Shown: in pieces, positions 21,450 to 31,408 of the stretch
Layout: each line of letters starts with the position of its first letter
Position numbering within the stretch: the stretch's first letter is position 1
Source of the DNA: Pseudo-nitzschia pungens
Taxonomy: Eukaryota > Bacillariophyta > Bacillariophyceae > Bacillariales > Bacillariaceae
DNA: 64,000 bases
NCBI GenBank assembly: GCA_037355855.1
Contig: CM074758.1
Span: 6,917,001 to 6,981,000, forward strand
Direction of reading: 5' to 3'
Translations under genes and position numbers: made by a program
The notes under the pieces: model-generated
Database searches by the model: none
What the model was told of the DNA's origin: nothing
Seen by the model: the letters and a program-made list of their open reading frames with translations, nothing else

Positions 21450-22882
21450 CAACCTTGGAGGGGACAGAGTGACATAAGAACTATGAGAACACTTGGTGCC
21501 AGCAGTACATCCACTGGAGCTCGGGAATCACTTGAGCAAACCCCTCGGCGTTGGAGGAAATGCCCAGCAGAAGAGGACAAGACAGTAGCATCACCACCAC
21601 CAGGAAGAAAGGACACTGATTTGGAAGTGGAAGATTTGGAAGTGGAAGCATCAGCAGCAGCAGGTGGCGCAGGTGGAGGAGGTCTCTTCTTGAAATGCCA
21701 GTGAGAGCCAAGCACTTGGTTGGCTGCCAACCATACTTTTCCTTCAGTGCTGGGCAGAAGGTTGCCCTCACAATACAGGTCATCAAAACACTCAGGAGAC
21801 ATCTTGACCAAACCAATAAGACATTTCTTCAGAGCCTGGCCAGATGGTTGCTTGGTCCAGGCTGGGGCAGAGCCTTGAAAGCAAGCAGAGGCAAGAGAAG
21901 CCAAGGAATCTACAGAGGCATTGCGCCAATCAGGAGTGTCCGGAAAAGCCTCAGCATAAACAGGAGGGATGGCAGTCTGGCAAATATCATGGATGGATTT
22001 CTTGTCTTTACCCTCCTTGCTGAAGAAGTGTGTAGGGCTTGGACACCCAGCCCATAAGCGCTTACCTGTTGGAGATTTTCGAGAGGCCTGAATTGCAGAA
22101 GGTATGGGAGACTTGCCAGAACAGGGACCCTTACCATAAAAACACCAGAAGAAGGAATCAGAATGAGCACTGTTTGCAGCAGCCAGAGCCTCCGTGCGTT
22201 GGGAGCGACGTGCTTTCTGCTCAGAGGGGTCAGACTTCTGGGCAGAGGAAAAGGCAAGAGTAGATTGCTTGAGGATAGATGAAGGAGGGACCTTGCCTGG
22301 GGTCACAGAACCCATTGGTGTATGTCCGGACGGCTGTTGGCCTGGCAGCTGGGAGCCTGCCTGCTTGGATCCTGGCTGCTGGGAGCCTGGCTGCTGGGAT
22401 CCTGACGGCTCGGAGCCTGTCAGCTGGGGGTCTGACGGCAGAGTACCTGACGACTGAGAGCCTGACAGAGTACCTGACGGCGGAGGACCTGACTTCTGGG
22501 AGCCTAACTGAGAAGCTGCTGACAGAGAAGAAGACTGCAAGGAATCCCCTGGTGCAGATTCCCCTGGTGCAGATTCAGTGTCAAGCATATCAACATCAGA
22601 AAGCACACCTGCAGATGAGGACACAGAAGAAGAGGAAGACATATCATCAACAGTAGACCCATGCATAGAGGATGAAGAGGCTGATGAGGCTGATGAAGAG
22701 GATGATCTGGTATCAAGAGCAGGAGAGGGAGTAGCAAGAGCAGAGTTGGCACTAGAATGTCTTGGAGGGGTCTGTTGCACAAAGGGGCGCTTGTTAGACC
22801 GAGCCCCAGAGGCAGACCTAGCAGAAGAAGGAGGCTTGGAAGATCTTTTCTTCCGGGAAGCAGCTTGGGAGGTGGGAGGCAT
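21449..22882 (-). CDS. LINE ORF-a, low-complexity ORF1-like protein
   Basis: About 477 codons from ATG 22882-22880 (MPPTSQAASRKKRSSKPP). The frame is open further upstream to 23077, but that part is repeat-derived. Basic start, then Ser-rich stretches and SSG/GSQ/PSG short repeats (22290-22500). A more globular C-terminal 220 residues follow (PTGKRLWAGCPSPTHFFSKE, SPECFDDLYCEGNLLPS). It ends TGA at 21451-21449, overlapping the next ATG. Position and basic composition fit a nucleic-acid-binding ORF1, but no CCHC knuckle or RRM is visible. Confidence 0.65.
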   Translation of the reverse strand: MPPTSQAASRKKRSSKPPSSARSASGARSNKRPFVQQTPPRHSSANSALATPSPALDTRSSSSSASSASSSSMHGSTVDDMSSSSSVSSSAGVLSDVDMLDTESAPGESAPGDSLQSSSLSAASQLGSQKSGPPPSGTLSGSQSSGTLPSDPQLTGSEPSGSQQPGSQQPGSKQAGSQLPGQQPSGHTPMGSVTPGKVPPSSILKQSTLAFSSAQKSDPSEQKARRSQRTEALAAANSAHSDSFFWCFYGKGPCSGKSPIPSAIQASRKSPTGKRLWAGCPSPTHFFSKEGKDKKSIHDICQTAIPPVYAEAFPDTPDWRNASVDSLASLASACFQGSAPAWTKQPSGQALKKCLIGLVKMSPECFDDLYCEGNLLPSTEGKVWLAANQVLGSHWHFKKRPPPPAPPAAADASTSKSSTSKSVSFLPGGGDATVLSSSAGHFLQRRGVCSSDSRAPVDVLLAPSVLIVLMSLCPLQG

Positions 22883-22982
22883 TGTACCAGCAGGGGAGCA
22901 GCTGATTGCAGAGACACCAGCGGAGGGCAGAAGGAACAACAGAAACTCCGCTCTGGATCTAAAGATGCCAGGTGATAACACC

Positions 22983-25012
22983 AGTTGAGTGCAGAAGCAA
23001 CCACAGAAACGCCACTGGGATGTTGAAAAGCCACAGCAGAAACGCAACCAACTGGGTGCAGGAGCAACAACAGACACGCCGCTTGGATGTAGAAGTGCCA
23101 GGTGATGACAGATGCCAGGGCAGGAGAAGCACCGGTTGAGGGCAATTCAACAGTAGAAAACCACGAGTGGAGTGCAGAAGCAACACCAGAAACGCCACTT
23201 GGGTGCAGAAATACTGGGTGCAGGAGCAACAACAGACACGCTGCTTGGGTGCAGAAATACCAGGTGATGACAGATGCCGGGGCAGGAGAAGCACCGGTTG
23301 AGGGCAGATCAATATCGGAGAACCTCCAGTGGAGTGCAGAAGCAACAACAGAAACGCCGCTTTGGATATAGAGGTGCCGCTTTGGATATAGAGGTGCCAG
23401 GTGATAGCAAAGGCCAGGGCAGTAGATCACCAGTTGGGTGCAGAAGAAACCACAGAAGCGCCACTGGGATGTTGAAAAGCAGCAGCAGAAAAGCAACCAA
23501 CTGGGTGCAGGAGCAACAACAGACACGCCGCTTGGATGTAGAAGTGCCAGGTGATGACAGATGCCGGGGCAGGAGAAGCACCGGTTGAGGGCAATTCAAC
23601 AGTTGAAAACCTCGAGTGGAGTGCAGAAGCAACAACAGAAACGCCACTTGGGTGCAGAAATGCTGGGTGCAGGAGCAACAACAGACACGCCGCTTGGATG
23701 TAGAAGTGCCAGGTGATGACAGATGCCAGGGCAGGAGAAGCACCGGTTGAGGGCAATTCAACAGTAGAAAACCTCGAGTGGAGTGCAGAAGCAACACCAG
23801 AAACGCCACTTGGGTGCAGAAATACTGGGTGCAGGAGCAACAACAGACACGCCGCTTGGGTGCAGAAATACCAGGTGGTGACAGGAGGCCGGGGCAGTAG
23901 AAGCACCGGTTGAAAGCAGAAGCAACAGCAGAAAACCTCCAGTGGAGTGCAGAAGCAATCACAGAAACGCCGCTTTGGATGTAGAGGTGCCAGGTGATAG
24001 CAAAAGCCGGGGCAGTAGAAACACCAGTTGTGTGCAGAAGTAACAACAGAGACGCCACTTGGATGCGGAAAATCCACAGCAGAAAAGCAACCAGCTGGGT
24101 GCAGGAGCAACAACAGACACGCTGGGGGTGCAGGAGCAACAACAGACACGCCGCTTGGATGGAGAAGTGCCAGGTGATGACAGATGCCGGGGCAGAAAAC
24201 GCCGCTTTGGATGTAGAGGTGCCAGGTAATATCAAACGCCGCTTGGATGCAGAAATACCAGGTGATAACAAAGGCCGGGGCAGTAGAAGCACCAGCTGAA
24301 TGCAGAAGCAACAACAGAAACGCCACTTGGGTGCAGAAATGCCTGATGATGACAATAGCCTCGGCAGAAGAGGCACCAGTTGAGGGCAAAGCAACAGCAG
24401 GAAACCTCCAGTGGAGTGCAGAAGCAACAACAGAAACGCCGCGTTGGATGTAGAGGTGCCAGGTGATAGCAAAAGCCGGGGCAGTAGAAGCACCAGGCGA
24501 ATGCAGAAGCAACAACAGAAACACCACTTGGGTACAGAAATGCCTGATGATGACAAACGCCGGGGAAGTAGAAGCAGCAGCTGGATGCAGAAGCAACAGC
24601 AGAAAACCTCCAGTGGATTGCAGAAACAACAACAGAAACTCCGCTTTGGATGTAGAGGTGCCAGGTGATAGCAAAAGCCGGGGCAGTAGAATCACCAGTT
24701 GAGTGTAGAAGCAACCACAGAAACGCCACTGTGGATGCTGAAAAGCCACGGCGGAAAAGCAACCAGCTGGGTGCAGGAGCAGCAACAGGCACGCCGCTTG
24801 GATGTAGAAGTGCCAAGTGATGACAAAGGTCAGGGCAGTAGAAGCACCAATTGAATGCAGAAGCAACAACAAAACCACCACTTGGGTGCAGAAATGTCTG
24901 ATGATGACAAAAGCCGGTGCAGTAGAAACAACAGTTGATTACAGAAGCAACAAGAGAAACGCCGCCTGGGTGCAGAAATGCCAGGTGATAGGTTGTATGC
25001 TGGGAAACAGGG
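22983..25012 (-). repeat. LINE 5' region: imperfect tandem repeats
   Basis: About 2 kb of degenerate repeats with recurring blocks (GCAGAAGCAACAACAGAAAC, GTGCCAGGTGATGACAGATG, GGCAGGAGAAGCACCGGTTG), spaced irregularly at about 160 and 290 bp. All three minus frames stay open over hundreds of codons because the unit lacks stops. Position upstream of ORF-a suggests a 5' UTR/promoter array like the monomers of some LINEs. Not annotated as protein. Confidence 0.75.
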
Positions 25013-25170
25013 TACAGCAGCAACAACAGATCCAGTGTTGGTCTGAACAAGGAAAAACTCCAGGGGAACCAAAAGAAAAGGCTGGAGCACTACCAGAAGA
25101 GTCTTGGTCCAAACCCACAGAGGTGCTCTGGAGTTACAGAATTTAGGAACTCCTGTAGACCACCGCAAAT
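25013..25170 (+). mobile_element. LTR-element-derived segment at the 5' end of the LINE, antisense to it
   Basis: Resembles the post-gag region of LTR element 1 (12169-12340): GGGTACAGCAGCAACAACA, CCCACAGAGGTGCTCTGGAG, then TAGAC and CCGCAAAT in the same order. It lies inside the LINE TSDs, so it arrived with the LINE or was added during insertion. Confidence 0.65.
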
Positions 25171-25189
25171 TGTGTAGAAACAAACTGTA

Positions 25190-25278
25190 GGACAATGGGA
25201 CACCACTTTGTGAACAGCTCCATCTGCTTTATTGGAGGGATCCCTGGTGTACTCTCACAGTTGATTATAGTTTCCCAC
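25190..25278 (-). pseudogene. Transposase piece 4 of 5
   Basis: A 30-codon remnant between the LINE (left) and the chimeric insertion (right). It reads KWETIINCESTPGIPPIK... in frame with both neighbours after one TSD copy is dropped on each side. Its only value is to show that the two insertions hit the same gene. Confidence 0.8.
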
Positions 25279-25296
25279 TTCCTAAATTCTTCCTTC

Positions 25297-26218
25297 TAAG
25301 GGACCCCTGCAGACGAGGCTTGAAGTTGAGCAGACTGATCCATCATTGGTTGCTGCCATTGTGGATCTTCTTACCAGAGTTCGGAAGGGCCAGAGCATTT
25401 ATCCATCATCCTACTCCCCTGCAATTGCTTCTGCTGTCAGGGCACAGAGGACTATTGGTTGGCACAACTGGCTTCTTGGTAGGTGGTCTCCTCGCTGGTA
25501 CCAAATCCAGGCTGACTACTACTCCCTGATTGGCAGCAAGCACTCCCCCAGACGTTGGGCTACAGCTATCATCCATCAGTTCTTTCTTACCTCCTGGGAT
25601 CTTTGGACCCTATAGGAATGAACGACTCCATGGTCCTGGGGGTACCCTTGATGCTGAACAACACCAATCTCTTGATGCTTCCATTTCCTCTGAATTGGCC
25701 ATTGGTGCAGCTGGTGCACTCCCCCAGTCACACTCCCTTTTACAAACCCCTTTCCAAGTCCTACAAGGTTACACCCTGACTGCCAAGAGGCAGTGGCTTG
25801 CAACCATCCACCTTGCCAGGAAGCAGTATGCAGCACCTGTCCAACCTGTGCAGCCATACCAACGAGAGGCTGCTCTCCTAAGAGCCTGGCTTACTGGACC
25901 TTAGGGTTGATTACACTTTGTACCTTGGTTTTTTGTCTTCTGTTCCTGCTTCTCATCCTGTCCCATCCCTTTTGATACTGGGTCTTATCCCACTATCTAC
26001 ATTCCCATCTCACGTGCTCTCAAGTCCCTATTTTGTGGGACTTGTTTTTGTTCCTTTCCCTGTCTGATGTTCAAGGTTTGTTTGAAAATTTGTCGTTCTT
26101 CCACTTGGGGTCCTGACTCTCTGATGGAGGCGACGTTAAAGTCTGGTTACAGACTGAGTAATTTAGTTTCACCTTTGGTGATTAAAGTTATTTAAATACG
26201 TATATTATTATTATTATG
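25297..26218 (+). pseudogene. Truncated LINE copy A: end of ORF-c and 3' UTR
   Basis: Encodes the last residues of ORF-c (VAIVDLLTRVRKGQ to SWDLWTL) almost identically to 5392-5680, with the same CTA-TAG-G (TAG 25613-25615) and the same continued frame to TAG near 25902-25904. The 3' UTR ends with the hairpin and a TATTATTATTATTA tail at 26218. The coding part is 5'-truncated. Confidence 0.85.
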
Positions 26219-27875
26219 AATTCTCCTGCCATGGTGACTCCAGAGATGTCAGTTGTGTGAGTGGGGGTGGTTTCGGGAGGTAGGGCGTGTTGGCTGAACC
26301 AGGTGGTCTTGGATCCGGAATCACATAGGATGAGATATGGACGGTCGGATGCGCTGGTTTGAATGGTACGGGACAGGGCGATGGTGAAGGGTACGGGTTC
26401 TGATGGACTACGGTTATGGGGGCGTGATAGTCAGTAGTCGACTGAGTCGTGTTCTTGATGATAGATGTTTTGGTGGTAGCATTCATCGTTGTAGTCTTGG
26501 TAGTAGTTGTCTTCGTAGTCTTGTTCTTCTTCTTGGGTGAGAGCGGTGCCGTTGTTTTCACATTCCTGGTAATAATTGTCTTCGTGATTGTTGTCGAAGT
26601 TGTTGTCTTCAGGGTGTGAGTTGTCGTAATACATGTCGGAGTCGAAGTCTAGGTGATGAGCGTCGGATCGGTTGTTGTTGTTGTTTGCGGCGCGGCGTTG
26701 TTGGAAGCGAGTGTTGTATCTGGGGGGTCCATGAGGGCGATTGGGGGTGTTGGTTCTGTGTCCGTTGTTTGGGCGAGGGTTGGGGCGATTGGTGGTTTGG
26801 GATCCGTTGTGGCGTTGTCCGTCGGAGTGACCATTGGAGTGTCCATTGGTGTGTGGGCGAGGGTTGGTTTGGGTGTACTGGTTGCGGGGGGGGGGGGTTG
26901 TTGTTGTTGGGGCAATAGGAGTTGTTGTTATGGAACAAGGTGCGTGGAGAGGCAGAGTTGTATCTGGGGCGTTGGGTTCGGTTGTTGGGGTTTCCGTTGA
27001 ATTTGCGGCGGTTTTGGCGGAATTGTTGACTGGTGTCGTGGTGAAGGCGTTGTTGTTCCATGAAAGCTACGAGACGTTGGAATTCGTAGTTCGCGTCGTC
27101 GAGTTGGTTTCCGGTTTCGTTGAACTTGAGTTGCCAGGCGGGGAGCATGAGGCGGTAGAAGGCGTTCTTAAGAGAGGTGTCATCGGGAAAGAGCTTGTTG
27201 CCGCTGGATCCAGGGAGATGGACGCTTAGGATGTTGATGAGGCGTAGACGACCTGCGGTTGCGAAGCAGTCCATGTTGAATGGTTTCGTGGCGTGAAGCA
27301 TATATTCCTGTTGAATCAAGAATGCGTTGGAGGGGAGGAACATGCCAAGGAAGGTGCGGATGTTGTTTTTGAAGTCTGCGTCGTTGAGGTTGGAGTTACC
27401 GGTGATGACGGAGTCCCAGGAGTGTTTGAGGTCACCACCAAGAACGTCGCGGGCTTTCTTGTGTAGGGTCTTGTCGTGGAGGTCGAGATTGGAAGCGCTG
27501 GCTGCGTCGATGAAGTCTTCGATGACGCAGATGAGGCGTTCTTTGTCAGATGAGTCAGGGCAGAAGGTGGTGTCTTGTTTCTTGAGGATTGAGGTGGAGG
27601 AGGTGGTTGACGAGGCGGGTGCTGGGGCGGGTGCGGGAGCTGGTGCTGGGGCTGGTGCTGAGGCTGCTGCAGGGGCTGGTGCTGGGGCTGGTGCTGGGGG
27701 TGGGGCTGGTGCTCCGGTGGGAGGTGGAGGGAGGGTGAAGCGGTGGACAAGACGAGTGGTGGGGTAATCCTGGTAGGAAATGATGGGTTTGAAGGGGATG
27801 GGCGGTTGCTTGGTAGCTTGAAGCTGAGCGATGGCGGCCATGGTGATCAGGTGTTACGACAGTTTTTAGAAGGTC
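26219..27875 (-). pseudogene. Gag-protease fragment of another LTR family
   Basis: ATG at 27841-27839. A Pro/Ala-rich N-terminus (PAPAPAP repeats) leads to a gag-like core (TKPFNMDCFATAGRLRLINI, LPAWQLKFNETGNQL), then an Asn/Arg/Gln-rich region. A run of 11 G (26886-26896) shifts the frame; in the next frame the Asn-rich region and an acidic tail continue to TGA (26431-26433). After that UGA the same frame continues into a protease, LILCDSGSKTTWFSQHALP, which is cut at 26219. No RT is present. It is a different family from LTR elements 1-6. Confidence 0.7.
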
Positions 27876-28101
27876 TTCTCCCACTATCATCCCTTCTCAT
27901 TTTCTCTCAAGTCCCTTTTTTGTGGGACTTGTTTTTGTTCCTTTCCCTGTCTGATGTTCAAGGTTTGTTTGAAAATTTTGTCGTTCTACCACTTGGGGTC
28001 CTGACTCTCTGATGGAGGCGACATTAAAGTCTGGTTACAGACTGAGTAATTTAGTTTCACCTTCGGTGATTAAAGTTATTTAAATACGTATATTATTACT
28101 A
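27876..28101 (+). mobile_element. LINE copy B: 3' UTR only
   Basis: Last 225 bp of the LINE 3' UTR, including TCTCAAGTCCC, the hairpin CTGGTTACAG and the TTAAATACGTATATTATTA end, closely matching copy A and the LINE at 4800. It abuts the TSD at 28102. Confidence 0.85.
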
Positions 28102-29239
28102 TTCCTAAATTCTTCCTTCCTCTGCTCAAGCGTCATACCACCTAACAGAATTTTTTGTGTCCAAGTCTTTCCTCCAATGCGATCCTGTTCCATTGTCATG
28201 TATTCCACACGAGAGTCATTTGCATGAAAGTTTTGGGCAGTCAGGAGATCCTTGATCCTCTTGAAGACCTTGTTGGTGTATTCATCAAACTTTTTGAATT
28301 CACCTTCCTTCATAGTTACAACTCGAACTCGCTTATGTGTATCCAACTTCTTCAACAACTGATTGAACGTCCAAATATTTGAGACGCGATACTGCCTCTT
28401 GAGTATATTGAACCACCAGTCACATGCATTCTTTGTATGTCCTGCAATGTAGAAGATAAAGCTGACGCACTTGAAATATCCAGCTTCGACAAGGAATGCA
28501 GCTAGTCTTAGAACAAAATTATTCTTGTTCTGTCCAGGGCAGTTGTCACACAGAATATTCAGCTCTTTTCCACACTCATCAGCGCGAAGCCAGTTCTTTT
28601 CTTTCAAGTATTTCATCAGCATGGAAGCAACATGATTCCCTCCCTTTCCCCCTTGTCCCTTGTGATATACAAAGGCGTCAAGGGACTTTCCGGGGACACC
28701 AAAGTTGACAATACCAAAAATAAAGACTCTCAGGGGGCAGTAATAGTAAGTCTTTCCGGGCTGAGTGGATCCAAGCTGTGGAAGACCAATGTTCTGACTG
28801 TAGTCCATGACTATGGTTTCGAACACGTTCAGCTTGTGGCTTGTTTGCCTTTGCATCCACACGTGCGCAATTCAATCTTGTCATTGGCGTATTTCCTCCG
28901 ATCTTGAACCCTTTTCACATGGAGTATTGCTTCCCTCACTTGCTCCTTCATTTCCCCGGAGGTTGATTCTCGAACAATTGCTGGTAGTTCCATAGCAGGG
29001 AACGTTTGTTCTGGAAGAGTGGAAGCTGTGGAACAGAACTCTAACATTTTTTCAACTTCGTCGCTGCTGGTGGCGGCAGTCGCCGGCGTCGTGTTTCTCC
29101 TTGCGAGGTGCTTCATCCTGTGGTAGTAGATATGGCACATTGTACAAGTGTCTTCGCGGGGCTTTGCAAGTTTCAAATGCTGGTAGTTGTCTGACCAGAA
29201 ATTGCAGAAGGCAGACAAAGCACAGTATGGTTTTGCAGG
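28102..29239 (-). pseudogene. Transposase core (piece 3 of 5), DUF7869-like
   Basis: Starts with ALSAFCNFWSDNYQHLKL and PREDTCTMC, a Cys pair typical of the region before the catalytic core. A frame change near 28855-28865 leads to the core: VMDYSQN and GSTQPGKTYYY (near 28750-28812), LCDNCPGQNKNN (near 28529-28551) and GHTKNACDWWF (near 28420-28443). From memory of the family these blocks match DUF7869 proteins; three Asp in this order would fit an RNase H-fold transposase, though catalysis is inference. The end TLEQRKEEFR joins 25278 through the 18-bp TSD. Confidence 0.75.
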
Positions 29240-29522
29240 TGTAACACTCTAAGGTAGAAATTTCGGAGTAGTATGAATAATTGTGTGTTAATTCACTTTA
29301 CGAGATGGGATTGAAATTAAAGAGAGGAAATAATGAGCGATGAGGTCATCGTGACTTCCTCATACAATATCCATCCCGGTATATAACATATATTCTGTAT
29401 GTAACCTTAATCGTATAATCGCTCTCTTCTGTATGCGCGTTGATACATACAGATTTGAATCCCATGTGGGATTCGGTTAATTATTAATTCGTAACACTAC
29501 TAGCCTACGCTAGCATGTTACA
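29240..29522 (-). repeat. 3' LTR of LTR element 3
   Basis: The plus strand starts TGTAACACTCTAAGGTAG and ends GCTAGCATGTTACA. Lacks the 28-bp stretch with the ATATCCATACATGGATAT palindrome that the other LTR has near 35720-35750. Confidence 0.9.
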
Positions 29523-29682
29523 TAGTGCCTCATGATTGAACGAATCCCACAGTTAAGCCGACCAGTGACTCATGGAACAATCTGAGTCATTAGATTGGCT
29601 CAATTCGATGTCTGCGGAGTCAGCCGACGTAGACTCTGACTGATTTGCTTGATTACTTACGTTGGATTCATCTGACGTAGAC

Positions 29683-31408
29683 TCCGACTGATAATAATAA
29701 TATACTTATTTAAGTAGGAAAATCCACCAAAGGTGCTTAAAAGCTACTCAGTCTGTAACCAGACTTTATCGTCGCCTCAATCGAAGAGAGATTAGGCCCC
29801 AAGTTGTAGAACGACGCGCCGCCTCAACCATGGGGGATTATGCCCCAGGTTGTAAAGACGGCTATTTTGCAAACGAACCTTGGTAAGAAACAGGAAAAAA
29901 TGAACCAGTCCAGAGCACAACAGACACTGCTGTTGCAAAGCGTACAAGAGACGGGTGACAAGAACGTGAAAGGGAATGACACAAGCAAAACTGTCCCTCC
30001 AATGCTGGTGTACAGCATCCGTAATGCTAGTGGTCAGCTGACACAAGCAAAACCCTTGACTAGATACATAGTATCTGTAATGCTAGTGGTCAGTGTACAA
30101 AAGCAAAACTCCTCTCTGAATGCTGGATTGCAGCAGCAGTAATGCGAGTACAAGTAGTCATCCCCAAACACATTCCCGTACCCTATGGTACATCAAAAGA
30201 ACATGAGCAAAATTTCCCAGGTAATGCTCGTGTACACCGTGTACTGCACAACACTTAGAGGCAGTGGAGCCTACTACCAAATTCGTAGAATGAACTTGAG
30301 CTTCCGTAGTAGCTTGGAAACAGGGGCTCTAAGTGATAACACTTATGGAACATCAGGGATGTAGGCTTGAAAACAGGTCTCGGCTGTACTGTGAACTGGA
30401 GGGGTATATGTTGGTGGTGGAGCGTTGAGTAACATGTACTTAGCGGCTTTGGGGCTTGGGTAAGAAAACAGTAGGACCATAAGCGAAAACACTTATGGTC
30501 CAGCAGGGCAGTAGACTTGAAAACAGATAATAGTTGAAGTATGCACCTGAGAGGGTTATGTAGGTAGGAGAGCCTTAAGCGAACTGTACTTAGCGGCTTT
30601 GGGGCTTGAGTCAGGAAACAGTAGGACCATAAGCGAAAACACTTATGGTCCATCAGGGCAGTAGACTTGAAAACAGATGACATCTATACTGTACACCTGA
30701 GAGGGTTATGTAGGTGGTGGAGCCTTAAGCGAACTGTACTTAGCGGCTTTGGGGCTTGAGTCAGGAAACAGTAGGACCATAAGCGAAAACACTTATGGTC
30801 CATCAGGGCAGTAGACTTGGAAACAGATGACATTTATACAGTACATCTGGGAGGTATATGTAGGTAGTCGAGCCATAAGCGAGCTGTACTTAGCGGCTTT
30901 GGGGCTTGGGTCAAGAAACAGTAGGACTATAAGCGAAAACACTTAAAGTCCAGCAGGGCAATGGACTTGAAAACAGATGACAGCTGGAATTTCTTGTAGA
31001 AAGATTCCTACAGTGGAAGGGGCTGTTCGTGAACTTCGACTTGAAAAGACTTAAGAGGACTCAGCAAGGAACTTCGAAGAATGTAGAACATTAAGTGAGA
31101 ATCGCTTAAGCAGCTTGGAACCAATGTAGAACATTAAGTATAAGATATACTTAGGGGCCTTGCAATGGAGCTGTGTAACAGATCGAAGCAGTACAACGAA
31201 AATTGTTGGTGAATTGCTGTAGAATCTGTACTGGAGGTGCTGTAGAAAATTATGTGTCGGTTTGCTGCTGCTGCTGTTGCCGAATTGACGTGAAGGCCAC
31301 CAAAGCAGCTGAACAAAGCAGCAAGCAACTGAACTGATAGCAGAAACGAAGAGCGGAGGTCTTGGTTAATACATGTAGGTCCTGGTATTGTGTTTGGGGG
31401 TGTAGAAG
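29683..31408 (-). mobile_element. Non-autonomous LINE-like element, copy 1
   Basis: The 3' end at left has an ATAATAATAATATA tail, a CTCAGTCTGTAACCAGACTT hairpin and the GTCGCCTC motif, all shared with the LINE 3' UTR. Next come a 130-bp region related to the LINE end (TTGGGG, GTTTGCAAAAT) and four 150-bp tandem repeats (TAGCGGC at 30441, 30591, 30741, 30891). The 5' part resembles 43600-44030. No long ORF. No TSD is visible, and about 1 kb of LTR element 3 (the integrase) is missing at the site. Confidence 0.75.

Larger units (their letters stand above)
4800..25189 (-). mobile_element. LINE (non-LTR retrotransposon), near full length, with two LTR elements inside
   Basis: Bounded by a perfect 20-bp TSD, GGACAATGGGACACCACTTT, at 4780-4799 and 25190-25209. 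The 3' end is at the left and carries a hairpin and an ATAATAATAATA tail. Without the two LTR insertions the element is about 11.6 kb: a 5' segment of LTR-like sequence, about 2 kb of imperfect tandem repeats, ORF-a, ORF-b, ORF-c (apurinic-type endonuclease, reverse transcriptase, RNase H, CCHC finger) and a 3' UTR of about 300 bp. ORF-c has one frameshift near 9440-9470 and a CTA-TAG-G stop near its end. Endonuclease plus RNase H resembles the I/Tad1-type LINE groups; I could not place it further. Confidence 0.85.
25297..28101 (+). mobile_element. Chimeric LINE / gag-pro / LINE insertion
   Basis: One 18-bp TSD, TTCCTAAATTCTTCCTTC (25279-25296 and 28102-28119), encloses three joined parts: a 5'-truncated LINE 3' end (25297-26218), an antisense gag-protease fragment (26219-27875) and a second LINE 3' end (27876-28101). 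Removing it restores the transposase frame. One insertion event with template jumping, or a readthrough (3' transduction) transcript, would explain it. Confidence 0.75.

Noticed and set aside
23309..25050. Long minus-strand open frames (up to about 480 codons) with HPSGVSVVAS-type repeats
   Set aside because: Open in several frames at once over the tandem repeats; composition follows the DNA repeat.
29683..31408. TSD for the non-autonomous copy in LTR 3
   Set aside because: Flanks do not match; the integrase region is deleted at the site.
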